DNA of 64,000 nucleotides from Psychrobacter immobilis (lineage in GTDB: Bacteria > Pseudomonadota > Gammaproteobacteria > Pseudomonadales > Moraxellaceae). Both the position numbers and the translations under genes were made by a program. Of the stretch, positions 56,435 to 64,000 are shown in pieces (position 1 is the first letter of the stretch; the number at the start of each line of letters is the position of its first letter). The notes below the pieces were generated by a model, which saw nothing but the letters and a program-made list of their open reading frames with translations, was not told where the DNA came from and made no database searches. Where the stretch lies: positions 62,001-126,000 of the forward strand of contig NZ_CAJGZN010000003.1 of assembly GCF_904846235.1 (NCBI RefSeq). Direction: 5' to 3'.

Positions 56435-58489
56435 ATGCAAAAAATGTTTTTATGGGTGGCTTGCTTGGCTGCAACGACTATTTGCAATGCGGAAGTTGAT
56501 GAAACGAATGCCTATGCTTCAGATCCAGTAACAGTAGATAAAGAAAATAAATTCTCTTCTAGTAATGCTTCGTCTATCGCAGTAGATATGACTTCAAGTG
56601 AGCCCGATAACTTGCCAGATATTGAGCCAAGCGTACAACGACTCGATGAACCGCAGGTACAGGAGCAAAACCAGAGCTCTCATAAAGATACCGCTATCGA
56701 CACCATAGAACTAAAATCATTGGCTAAGCACTCCCAGTGGCAACATCTATTGTTTTATAAAAATGGCAGGGCTGAAGTCATCTCACCAGATTTTTATTTA
56801 ACCAATCCTAAGCCTCGTTCGAAACGTAATTTTGATCCCTATGCAGAGCTTATAGCAACGATAGAGCAAATGAATAATGAGGGCGTAGTTTGTAAGTATC
56901 CAGCCAGATATTTATGGCTTAATCATCATTTACCAGAACTGAACGTCGATCTCAAAAACTGCTCAAAATTACCCGATGCGAATCAAGAAATAAGCCTGAT
57001 CCTAGTAAGCAGCTATTTAAAAAACCCAGCTTCTTCATTTGGTCATGTACTGGTCAAAACCAACACGTCTATAGATAATATAAATAATACGAACAGTGAT
57101 GTCAGAGAGCTATCTAGCGAGGACTTACTTAATAATTCATACAACTTCGGCGCTCGTATTCCAGAAAATGAGAACGGTGCCATGTACGCGCTAAAAGGAC
57201 TATTTGGGTTTTATGATGCTGGGTTTTCAGAGACGGAATTTTTTAAACAAGACGCGGTATACTCCAAGAACGAGCAACGTGATATGTGGGAGTACGTGCT
57301 CAATCTAGATACCTTTGAAACGCAATTATTGAACTATCATTTGTACGAAGCAAAGTTCGCTCGCTTTGACTATTATTTTATCAAACAAAATTGTGGTTAT
57401 CGCTCAGGAGAGATACTTGAGCTGATAAGCGACATAAGAACGACTGAGCGAGTAGGTCCTTGGTATGCGCCAGACTATGTATTCGATCAGCTATTAGAAC
57501 ACGATAATGGCGCTGATTCATTAGTGTCTTCAGTACGCTATTTACCCTCTGAACAAACGCAGCTGCGCGAGAAGTTTGTACAATTACCTAAGCCAATACA
57601 ATCCATCATAAACTCTGTCATTCGTACAGAAAGCACTGCCCCGCTTGCTACTTTAAACGCGGACGATAGGGCGGTTGCGCTTGATTTTCTGATCTTACAT
57701 CGTACTTATAAAATCACACAAGACAATACACTGAAGCAGCGAGCTCTCAAAAGCGAATTGCTCAGTCAGCGTTTTGCGCTACCAGCTAGCAATGGTTTGG
57801 CTCAGCTGACTGTACCGAACAAACCCTCTCCAGCATTGAGTAACAAAACCACGCAGACTACCGTCGTTTTATCTGAGGAGAGGGCAGAAGTTGGTTTATC
57901 GTTATTTGTAAAAGACCCACTTAACGCTCATACAGATATTGATAAACGTTTTGAAGCCGTAAAAGCGTCACTGGGTTATAGCTTTGATATGCATCAATGG
58001 ACATTGACGGATTTCGTGTTTTTAGACATGCAGCAGATTGAAGATCTTAGACAACCGTTATCGGGCGAACCTAAACTGTCTTGGCAACTAAAAACAGGTG
58101 CTCGTACAGATACGTTTACTGGTAATCGACATAGCCCTTACGCACAAGCTGGCGTTGGCGCAGGCGCTAAGTTTGGTAAACATATACTTGGCTATGGTAT
58201 GGTCAATGCGACGGCCCATGATCAAGATAAACACGCAGATATCAGTATTGAGCTGGGCTTACGTATGAAACGTAATAACCAAAGTGCTGAATTGTCTTAC
58301 GTCACTTCAAAGCGAGAAGGGCGCGCTACTATTGATCTTACCAAATTGACATTACGCCAGCAGCTATCAAAGAATAATGATGCTAGGCTTATAATGACAT
58401 ATTCAGACACTGTGATGGCCGATAATAGCGTAGTGTTAGGTGATTCAGATAAGATCGATGCTGCAGTCGCTTGGCATCACTATTGGTAA
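56435..58489 (+). CDS. DUF4105 / Lnb-like periplasmic protein
   Basis: The 684 aa protein has a signal peptide (MQKMFLWVACLAATTICNA), an Asp/Ser-rich stretch, then a DUF4105-type domain with LILVSSYLKNPASSFGHVLV and FIKQNCGYRSGEI, and a C-terminal part of beta strands ending AVAWHHYW that resembles an outer-membrane barrel. Related Lnb proteins of Bacteroides N-acylate lipoproteins; whether this one does is open. The conserved His and Cys are visible. ATG at 56435 is chosen because the earlier ATG at 56387 lies inside the upstream terminator. Confidence 0.78.
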   Translation: MQKMFLWVACLAATTICNAEVDETNAYASDPVTVDKENKFSSSNASSIAVDMTSSEPDNLPDIEPSVQRLDEPQVQEQNQSSHKDTAIDTIELKSLAKHSQWQHLLFYKNGRAEVISPDFYLTNPKPRSKRNFDPYAELIATIEQMNNEGVVCKYPARYLWLNHHLPELNVDLKNCSKLPDANQEISLILVSSYLKNPASSFGHVLVKTNTSIDNINNTNSDVRELSSEDLLNNSYNFGARIPENENGAMYALKGLFGFYDAGFSETEFFKQDAVYSKNEQRDMWEYVLNLDTFETQLLNYHLYEAKFARFDYYFIKQNCGYRSGEILELISDIRTTERVGPWYAPDYVFDQLLEHDNGADSLVSSVRYLPSEQTQLREKFVQLPKPIQSIINSVIRTESTAPLATLNADDRAVALDFLILHRTYKITQDNTLKQRALKSELLSQRFALPASNGLAQLTVPNKPSPALSNKTTQTTVVLSEERAEVGLSLFVKDPLNAHTDIDKRFEAVKASLGYSFDMHQWTLTDFVFLDMQQIEDLRQPLSGEPKLSWQLKTGARTDTFTGNRHSPYAQAGVGAGAKFGKHILGYGMVNATAHDQDKHADISIELGLRMKRNNQSAELSYVTSKREGRATIDLTKLTLRQQLSKNNDARLIMTYSDTVMADNSVVLGDSDKIDAAVAWHHYW

Positions 58490-58640
58490 TATTTATATAA
58501 CGGTGTTTGTTGTAATTATTGTTATGATGATAAGTAGGCTACAAAAATTGCTATAGCAAAATCTAGTAGCCATTTATACCGTATCGTTTGAAATTGGCAG
58601 ACTGATACCACTAATATGTTTTTATTTTGGGGAAAATAAC

Positions 58641-59666
58641 ATGGCAGAGAAAAACTACTATGACATTTTAGGGGTCAAAAAAGACGCCTCAGACGCTGAT
58701 ATCAAAAAAAAATACCGCAAGCTCGTTCGTCAATACCATCCCGATGTCAGTGATCATCCAGACGCTGATAATAAAATTGCAGAAATAAACAATGCTTACG
58801 AAACGATCAGAGATAAAGAAAAGCGCGCTGAATATGACGCTATGCTCAATAATCCGTTCGCGGGTCAAAGTAGATCAAGTGGGTTTGGTGGCAGTGGGCA
58901 AACTGGTGCAGGTCAAGGTGGTTTTCGCTGGGAAGATATCAAAGATCAGTTTGGTGACGGTGAGGCCTTTGGTGATGGTGGTTTTCGCTTCGATGATATT
59001 TTTTCAGCATTTGGTCGCGGCGCACGTGGGTCAACTGGTGGGCAAACGGGAAGTCGCTCTCAAAGCAGCGGATTTGATCAATTTGGTGGTGGCTTTGGGA
59101 CGCAAGATAGCAAAGGTCAAGATCAACATGCCGAGATTACCGTTGATTTATCTTCAGTCTATAGTGGCGACGACTATAGTATTAAGTTAAACGTCCCTGT
59201 TCGTCAGCCCAATGGCAATGTCGACTACGACAATAAAACCCTTAAGATAAAAATCCCTAAAGGTATCACTGACGGTAAGCAAATTCGTTTAGCAGGGCAA
59301 GGTGCTGCTGGTAGCAGTAATGGAAAAAATGGCGATTTGTTTTTGAAGGTTAAAATTCGTCATGATGCCAATATTCGTATAGAAGGTGCAGATGTTTATC
59401 AAACTGTGAATATTGCACCGTGGGAAGCGGCGTTGGGTGAAAAAATCAATGTCAGTACGCCAGCGGGTACGCTTGGTGTGACCATTCCTAAGAATAGCAA
59501 GTCCGGTAGCAATTTACGTCTTAAAGGCAAAGGTATCCCTGCTAAGCAAGCAGGCGACTTGTATCTAACTTTAAATATTGTCAACCCTGATGTCAGTAGT
59601 GATGCGTCGAGACAGGCTTACGAGCAGCTAAAACAAGCCTTTGCTGATACCAATATTAGTCGTTAA
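58641..59666 (+). CDS. cbpA: Curved DNA-binding protein CbpA, DnaJ-type co-chaperone
   Basis: CbpA is a DnaJ analogue that lacks zinc repeats and works with DnaK. The 341 aa protein has a J-domain with HPD at 33-35, a long Gly/Ser/Phe-rich linker (QSRSSGFGGSGQTGAGQGGF), and C-terminal domains with IKIPKGITDGKQIRLAGQG and LRLKGKGIP. It is longer than E. coli CbpA (306 aa) because of the linker. GGGGAAAATAAC precedes the ATG. cbpM follows after 100 bp. Confidence 0.95.
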   Translation: MAEKNYYDILGVKKDASDADIKKKYRKLVRQYHPDVSDHPDADNKIAEINNAYETIRDKEKRAEYDAMLNNPFAGQSRSSGFGGSGQTGAGQGGFRWEDIKDQFGDGEAFGDGGFRFDDIFSAFGRGARGSTGGQTGSRSQSSGFDQFGGGFGTQDSKGQDQHAEITVDLSSVYSGDDYSIKLNVPVRQPNGNVDYDNKTLKIKIPKGITDGKQIRLAGQGAAGSSNGKNGDLFLKVKIRHDANIRIEGADVYQTVNIAPWEAALGEKINVSTPAGTLGVTIPKNSKSGSNLRLKGKGIPAKQAGDLYLTLNIVNPDVSSDASRQAYEQLKQAFADTNISR

Positions 59667-59766
59667 ACAAGATTATGAATAACCGTTACTTATTATTGAA
59701 GTAATAAACGAATAGCAGAGATGAATACGATACCGATGAAATAAAGAGAAAACGAGGATAATAGCT

Positions 59767-60090
59767 ATGAACCACTCGACTGAATTTACAGACATCATCA
59801 TGAGCTTAGATGAACTGGTCTCTGCCTGTGGCCAAGAGCGCCAATGGGTCATCGAATTAATCGAAGAAAATATCATTGAATATGATGTACCAGAGCATGA
59901 AAAATTTACTGGTTATCAGCTGACGACAGTGCGCCGTGCATCGCGATTGAGTCGTGATTTTGAGGCCAGCGTACCTGCCATTGGATTGATACTTGAGCTT
60001 TTAGATGAAGTTGAGCAGCTGCGCCAACTTAAACGTCAAATAGAGCAGCAAACACCAGTCATCGAAGTCGATATAGATAATCTAAAGTAA
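59767..60090 (+). CDS. cbpM: Chaperone modulatory protein CbpM
   Basis: CbpM binds the J-domain of CbpA and inhibits it. The 107 aa protein has the helical MerR-like pattern LDELVSACGQERQWVIELIE, then RRASRLSRDFEASVPAIGLI and LDEVEQLRQLKRQ. It directly follows cbpA, as in E. coli, giving independent support. Confidence 0.92.
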   Translation: MNHSTEFTDIIMSLDELVSACGQERQWVIELIEENIIEYDVPEHEKFTGYQLTTVRRASRLSRDFEASVPAIGLILELLDEVEQLRQLKRQIEQQTPVIEVDIDNLK

Positions 60091-60110
60091 ACTAACAATC
60101 AAGATAACGC

Positions 60111-60143
60111 GTAAAAAAAGGGCCCTATAAAGGCCCTTTTTTT
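60111..60143. terminator. Bidirectional terminator, cbpM and sstT
   Basis: AAAAAAAGGGCC and GGCCCTTTTTTT form a stem around CTATAAA with T-runs on both strands between convergent genes. Confidence 0.9.
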
Positions 60144-60171
60144 ATGTCTATATAAAACACTTCAGCAGAAA

Positions 60172-61374
60172 TTAACGCGAATAAGTAGGGTCAGCTGCTG
60201 CTGTAAATAATACATCAGTAGAAGAGTTCAAGGCAGTCTCAGCTGAATCCTGAATCACACCGATGATAAAGCCAATCGCAACCACTTGCATCGCGATATC
60301 ATTTGGAATGCTAAATAAGCTAGCAGCGAGTGGAATCAATAGTAATGAACCACCAGCAACACCAGAAGCACCGCAAGCACTAATCGTAGCAACCAGACTG
60401 AGTAGCAGCGCTGATGCAAACGTCACTTCGATACCCAACGTATGAGCAGCAGCAAGCGTTAAGACGTTAATCGTAATCGCAGCACCCGCCATGTTAATGG
60501 TGGCCCCTAGTGGGATGGTCACCGAATAAGTGTCTTCATGCAATCCAAGCTTACGGGCAAGGTTCATGTTGACTGGGATATTGGCCGCTGAACTACGTGT
60601 AAAGAAGGCAGTAATTCCTGATTCGCGCAGACATCTGAACACGAGTGGATAAGGGTTCTTGCCCGTCTTGATAAGGACGATAAGCGGATTGGCAACCAAC
60701 GCAATGAACAACATACAGCTGATTAATACCATTAAGGTACGCGCGTAGCCTGCTAAAGAAGCAAAGCCTGTCTCAGCAACCGTGCTAGCGACTAGGCCTA
60801 AGATACCAAATGGGGCTAAAGCAATAATCCATTTAACCACTTGTGAGATGGCATCAGCGAAATCACCGACAACATTGCGAGCAGTATCACTGGCTTGGCG
60901 CAATGCAAAACCGATAATAATTGCCCATGCTAAGATACCAATATAGTTGGCTTCAGCGATTGCATTGATCGGATTAGCAACCAAGTTCATGAGCAAGTTC
61001 GTCAAGACTTCTTTTAGGTCAGCAGGTGGTACTTGCGCGATATCGGCGTTGATCAAGACCAGCTCAGTCGGGAACAAAAAGCTGGCACCGACTGCCGTTA
61101 GTGCTGCCAAAAAAGTGCCGAACATGTACATGATAAGCACCGGCTTTACGTAGACTTCATTGCCACTGCGATGTTGACTAATGGCTGCCATAACCAGAAT
61201 AAACACTAGGATGGGAGCGACTGCTTTTAGTGCGCCGACAAATAGTGTACCAAGCAACCCTATGGCGGTGCCGATACTTGGCGCCAGCCAACCAATCAAT
61301 ACCCCTAATACCAAACCAATAATAATAAGCGGCACCAGCCCTATACGCTGATACATCGCAATCAATGAACGCAT
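60172..61374 (-). CDS. sstT: Serine/threonine:sodium symporter SstT
   Basis: SstT imports serine and threonine with sodium. The 400 aa protein has eight or more membrane segments and the dicarboxylate/amino acid:cation symporter motifs: [34 protein letters not shown], and [19 protein letters not shown]. These match SstT rather than GltP. It converges with cbpM. Confidence 0.94.
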   Translation of the reverse strand: MRSLIAMYQRIGLVPLIIIGLVLGVLIGWLAPSIGTAIGLLGTLFVGALKAVAPILVFILVMAAISQHRSGNEVYVKPVLIMYMFGTFLAALTAVGASFLFPTELVLINADIAQVPPADLKEVLTNLLMNLVANPINAIAEANYIGILAWAIIIGFALRQASDTARNVVGDFADAISQVVKWIIALAPFGILGLVASTVAETGFASLAGYARTLMVLISCMLFIALVANPLIVLIKTGKNPYPLVFRCLRESGITAFFTRSSAANIPVNMNLARKLGLHEDTYSVTIPLGATINMAGAAITINVLTLAAAHTLGIEVTFASALLLSLVATISACGASGVAGGSLLLIPLAASLFSIPNDIAMQVVAIGFIIGVIQDSAETALNSSTDVLFTAAADPTYSR

Positions 61375-61669
61375 CTGTACACCCTCAAGTCCGTTAAAAG
61401 TAAGTGAATTGTCACAACAGAAAATTTATCGAAGGATGGTAGCATTTTTTGACATATTCGCATACCGCTCATAGCAGTAGCTGTTGCGTGCAAACAGAGG
61501 GATAGTAGAGTTATAGAACTAGTATAAAAAAGAATGTAGCACTTATAGGCAAGGGCTAGCTACTCAGAATACCTCATTTATAGGAGAGTAAAAGCAGCAA
61601 TATAGGCAGTGATATATAAGGTAGGAAGAGATTTCGCTATGAAAGGTAAGAGGGAAATAAACAGTAGAG

Positions 61670-62167
61670 CTACACCTTAAAGTGGGTCAGATCGTAACCT
61701 AATTGCTGGTAGGCTTTATATTTATTACGACCTTCTTGTGTACTTGTGGCATCAGGTAGGATCAGCTCAAGGACTCGAGAGGGTTTTGAATTATTGGTAG
61801 CAGTCATAAAATCGTTGACGGGACGTGTCGTCGTATTGAGCACGATACCATTGAAATCAGCTGGCATATGATTGCCTAATAGTACAGGCGCTAATGATTT
61901 ATGAGTAACAATGTTGATGTTGCTATCATCAGTATCTCTATCATCGGTACTTTTATTGTCATTATCAGAAAGACAGTGATGCGGTATAAAACTCGTGGAG
62001 TCCTGTGACCAAAGTGCCGTATCTAGATTTGCTAGTAATGTCTCATCTTCAATTAAAATCAGCAAAGACTGAGCGCTTTTGTTAAGCGCCGTCTGAGTCA
62101 GCTGACAAATAAAGCCCAAGAAATCTTGGGCCTTACTTTCACTTAATACATAAAAACTAATTTTCAT
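61670..62167 (-). CDS. holC: DNA polymerase III chi subunit HolC
   Basis: HolC links the clamp loader to SSB. The 165 aa protein has the family start ISFYVLSESKAQDFLGFICQ and the ALWSQDSTSFIPHHCL segment seen in chi proteins. An Asp/Asn/Ser-rich insert (DNDNKSTDDRDTDDSNINI) lies in the middle. It follows pepA by 7 bp on the same strand, a conserved pairing. Confidence 0.9.
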   Translation of the reverse strand: MKISFYVLSESKAQDFLGFICQLTQTALNKSAQSLLILIEDETLLANLDTALWSQDSTSFIPHHCLSDNDNKSTDDRDTDDSNINIVTHKSLAPVLLGNHMPADFNGIVLNTTTRPVNDFMTATNNSKPSRVLELILPDATSTQEGRNKYKAYQQLGYDLTHFKV

Positions 62168-62174
62168 AAATGAA

Positions 62175-63830
62175 TTAAGCCATCTCTGCGCTGTTTTTTA
62201 GATATTGCATAAACAATGGTACAGGACGTCCAGTGGCTGCTTTGTCTTTACCTGAATTCCATGCAGTACCAGCGATATCTAGATGCGCCCATGCTTGACC
62301 TTCTTCAATGAAACGCGATAAGAAGCAGGCGGCAGTTACGGCACCAGCACCTTTACCACCGATGTTTTGCATATCAGCGATTGGTGAATCAAGCTGAGCT
62401 TGATATTCATCATCTAAAGGCATATGCCAAATTAGGTCGCCTGATAGGTTGCTGGCATTTTCTAAATCAAACAGGACATCTTCATCATTACTAAATACGG
62501 CTGAACGCACATGGCCTAGCGCAACCACACAAGCGCCAGTCAAGGTGGCAACATCGATGATGGCTTTTGGCTGATAACGCTGCACGTAACACAAGGTATC
62601 TGCTAGTACTAAGCGACCTTCAGCATCAGTGTTCAAGATTTCAACTGATTTACCATTCATCGCTTTAACGATATCGCCTGGACGCGTTGCATCACCTGAT
62701 GGCATGTTTTCAGCACAGGCTAGCGCACCAACGACGTTGATTGGTAGACGCGCTTCGCACAACGCTTTGATTGTACCAAGTACTGACGCCGAACCACCCA
62801 TATCAAACTTCATCTCATCCATCGCTGCACCTGGCTTGATTGAGATACCGCCTGAATCAAAGGTCACGCCTTTACCGACTAATACGATAGGTGCGTCGTC
62901 ATTGGTCGCTTGTGCATTGTCATTGCTATTTTTGCTTGCATTTTTAGCTGACTTTTTGGTTGGTAGTTTATCGGCTAATGCCTTTAGACTACTTACTTTT
63001 GCGTTGCTAGTGGTTTGCTCGGTAGTGCCTGCATTTGAACTAAATTCTGATTTGCCACGGTACTCCATGAGCACCAGCTTACCTTCTTTAGTAGAGCCTT
63101 GTGCAACGGCCAAGAAGCAATGCATACCTAGCGCTGACATCTCGTCTTCACCTAGTACTTTCACGGTTAATAGGTCAGGGTAAGTTTTCGCAAGTTCTTG
63201 AGCTTGCTCTGCCATATAAGCTGGGAAGCATATATTGCCAGGCTCATTGGCTACATCACGAGTGAGGCTCTGACCAGCAAATACTGACTGAGCAAAGGCA
63301 AGTGCAGGCTGTAGTGACTCATCAGCTAACAGATAAACATCAGTCAATACAGGACTCGCTTGCTCAGACTTATACTTGTCAAAGCGGTAGCTTGCTGCCA
63401 ACAGATTAAGGGCAAATTGACCAAAGTGATTTTCTTCCAGTGCATCACCCAAGGCGACAGTGATAGAAGACACACGCTTTTGTGTGCTGCTATAGATAGT
63501 GTTGGCGATTTTTTGCAGTACGGTGTTGTTGAACTTATCAGTGTTACCTACACCGACCAACAGCAGTTGTACAGGGTTTTGCTTAGTGGTTTTTTTATCA
63601 CCTGCTAATGCGTAGTCAGCAACAGTCTCACAGGTAGTGCCCTTGAAGTGAGATACTTCAATCAGCTGCTCAATACGAGTGGTATATTCGGTCAGCACAG
63701 ATTCAGCAAGAATGTTTTTCTTGTCATCGACCAATACAACCAGACAAGCATCGTCTTTACTTTTGGCTTCTTTTTTCAGGATTTTTTGCGTATGGGTCTT
63801 TGGTAAATGCTGAGATAATTTGATATTCAT
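62175..63830 (-). CDS. pepA: Leucyl aminopeptidase PepA
   Basis: PepA is a dimetal M17 aminopeptidase; the E. coli relative also binds DNA in Xer recombination. The 551 aa protein has LVGKGVTFDSGGISIKPGA, DMGGSASVLGTIKAL and NTDAEGRLVLADTL, which carry the metal ligands. It is about 50 residues longer than usual because of a Lys/Asn/Ser-rich insert (KSAKNASKNSNDNAQ) before the first motif. It probably forms an operon with holC. Confidence 0.96.
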   Translation of the reverse strand: MNIKLSQHLPKTHTQKILKKEAKSKDDACLVVLVDDKKNILAESVLTEYTTRIEQLIEVSHFKGTTCETVADYALAGDKKTTKQNPVQLLLVGVGNTDKFNNTVLQKIANTIYSSTQKRVSSITVALGDALEENHFGQFALNLLAASYRFDKYKSEQASPVLTDVYLLADESLQPALAFAQSVFAGQSLTRDVANEPGNICFPAYMAEQAQELAKTYPDLLTVKVLGEDEMSALGMHCFLAVAQGSTKEGKLVLMEYRGKSEFSSNAGTTEQTTSNAKVSSLKALADKLPTKKSAKNASKNSNDNAQATNDDAPIVLVGKGVTFDSGGISIKPGAAMDEMKFDMGGSASVLGTIKALCEARLPINVVGALACAENMPSGDATRPGDIVKAMNGKSVEILNTDAEGRLVLADTLCYVQRYQPKAIIDVATLTGACVVALGHVRSAVFSNDEDVLFDLENASNLSGDLIWHMPLDDEYQAQLDSPIADMQNIGGKGAGAVTAACFLSRFIEEGQAWAHLDIAGTAWNSGKDKAATGRPVPLFMQYLKNSAEMA

Positions 63831-64000
63831 ATAGTTATCCTTATTAGAGTTATGAAAATTGCAGGATTTAAATGACTGCTTATACCTGTCAGATTATTAA
63901 ATTATTTGGTCTGTTGAGCAATCACAGTAGTGTAGCATATTGCGATAATCGTGCGCAGTTAGCAAGTCTTGGGTAATACGTTTGAATTATTATGCTGTAC

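Noticed and set aside
62629-63183. 184-codon frame opposite pepA
   Set aside because: It is antisense to conserved PepA catalytic motifs and resembles no known protein.

Overview
The window is chromosomal DNA of a gammaproteobacterium of the Moraxellaceae and looks like Psychrobacter. This rests on the gene order around the origin, moderate GC content, and core proteins carrying acidic or Ser/Asn-rich inserts. The genus is inferred; no search was run. The window spans the replication origin. To its left, on the minus strand, lie rpmH, rnpA, yidD, yidC, mnmE, nrdR and a truncated ribD. To its right, on the plus strand, lie dnaA, dnaN, recF and gyrB. The 6.30-6.89 kb gap holds about ten DnaA boxes beside an AT-rich stretch. 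Smaller DnaA-box groups lie at 3.23-3.27 kb and 5.17-5.19 kb.

Region by region: 0-6.3 kb is riboflavin synthesis, ribonucleotide reductase control, tRNA modification and membrane insertion. 6.9-14.1 kb is replication initiation, clamp, repair and gyrase. 14.3-17.9 kb holds mntP, rlmF, a LysE-type exporter and a crotonase. 18.0-22.9 kb is an accessory patch: a large membrane-linked P-loop ATPase of YobI/KAP type, a GC-rich structured intergenic element and a YadA-head-like secreted protein. 23.2-32.0 kb holds PatB/MalY lyase, guaA, a HEPN/Abi-like gene, two zinc-free MDR reductases, a DUF2798 protein, an Asp/Glu racemase and a nitronate monooxygenase. 32.1-37.8 kb holds a coiled-coil membrane protein, a DsrE-like protein, a thioesterase, a YheT hydrolase, a YigZ/IMPACT protein and an RsuA-type pseudouridine synthase. 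38.2-43.6 kb holds a DsbC-like protein with a doubled N-domain, a DUF2939 protein, dnaJ, dapB and a secretin-N-like protein. 43.7-52.2 kb holds a type III ornithine/lysine decarboxylase, def, a GlsB-like protein, mpl, an NlpE-like lipoprotein, dsbB, gshA and erpA. 52.9-63.8 kb holds an ABC-F protein, an RlpA-like protein, DUF3015 and DUF4105/Lnb proteins, cbpA-cbpM, sstT, holC and pepA.

The strongest unlisted signal is a set of nine parS-like palindromes scattered from 1.9 to 54.5 kb. Five match the ParB consensus core and four are copies of one CATG-centred variant. Two sit directly behind the terminators of gyrB and mntP, one forms the tip of the dnaJ terminator, and others lie inside mnmE, recF, yigZ and the ABC-F gene. 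With the DnaA-box clusters they mark this as the origin-proximal segregation domain. No parA or parB is in the window.

Three AT-rich single genes stand out among housekeeping genes and are the best candidates for accessory or defence functions: the YobI-like ATPase at 17983-21726, the HEPN/Abi-like gene at 26311-27048 and the coiled-coil membrane protein at 32145-33602. No tRNA, rRNA, CRISPR array, insertion sequence or prophage was seen.
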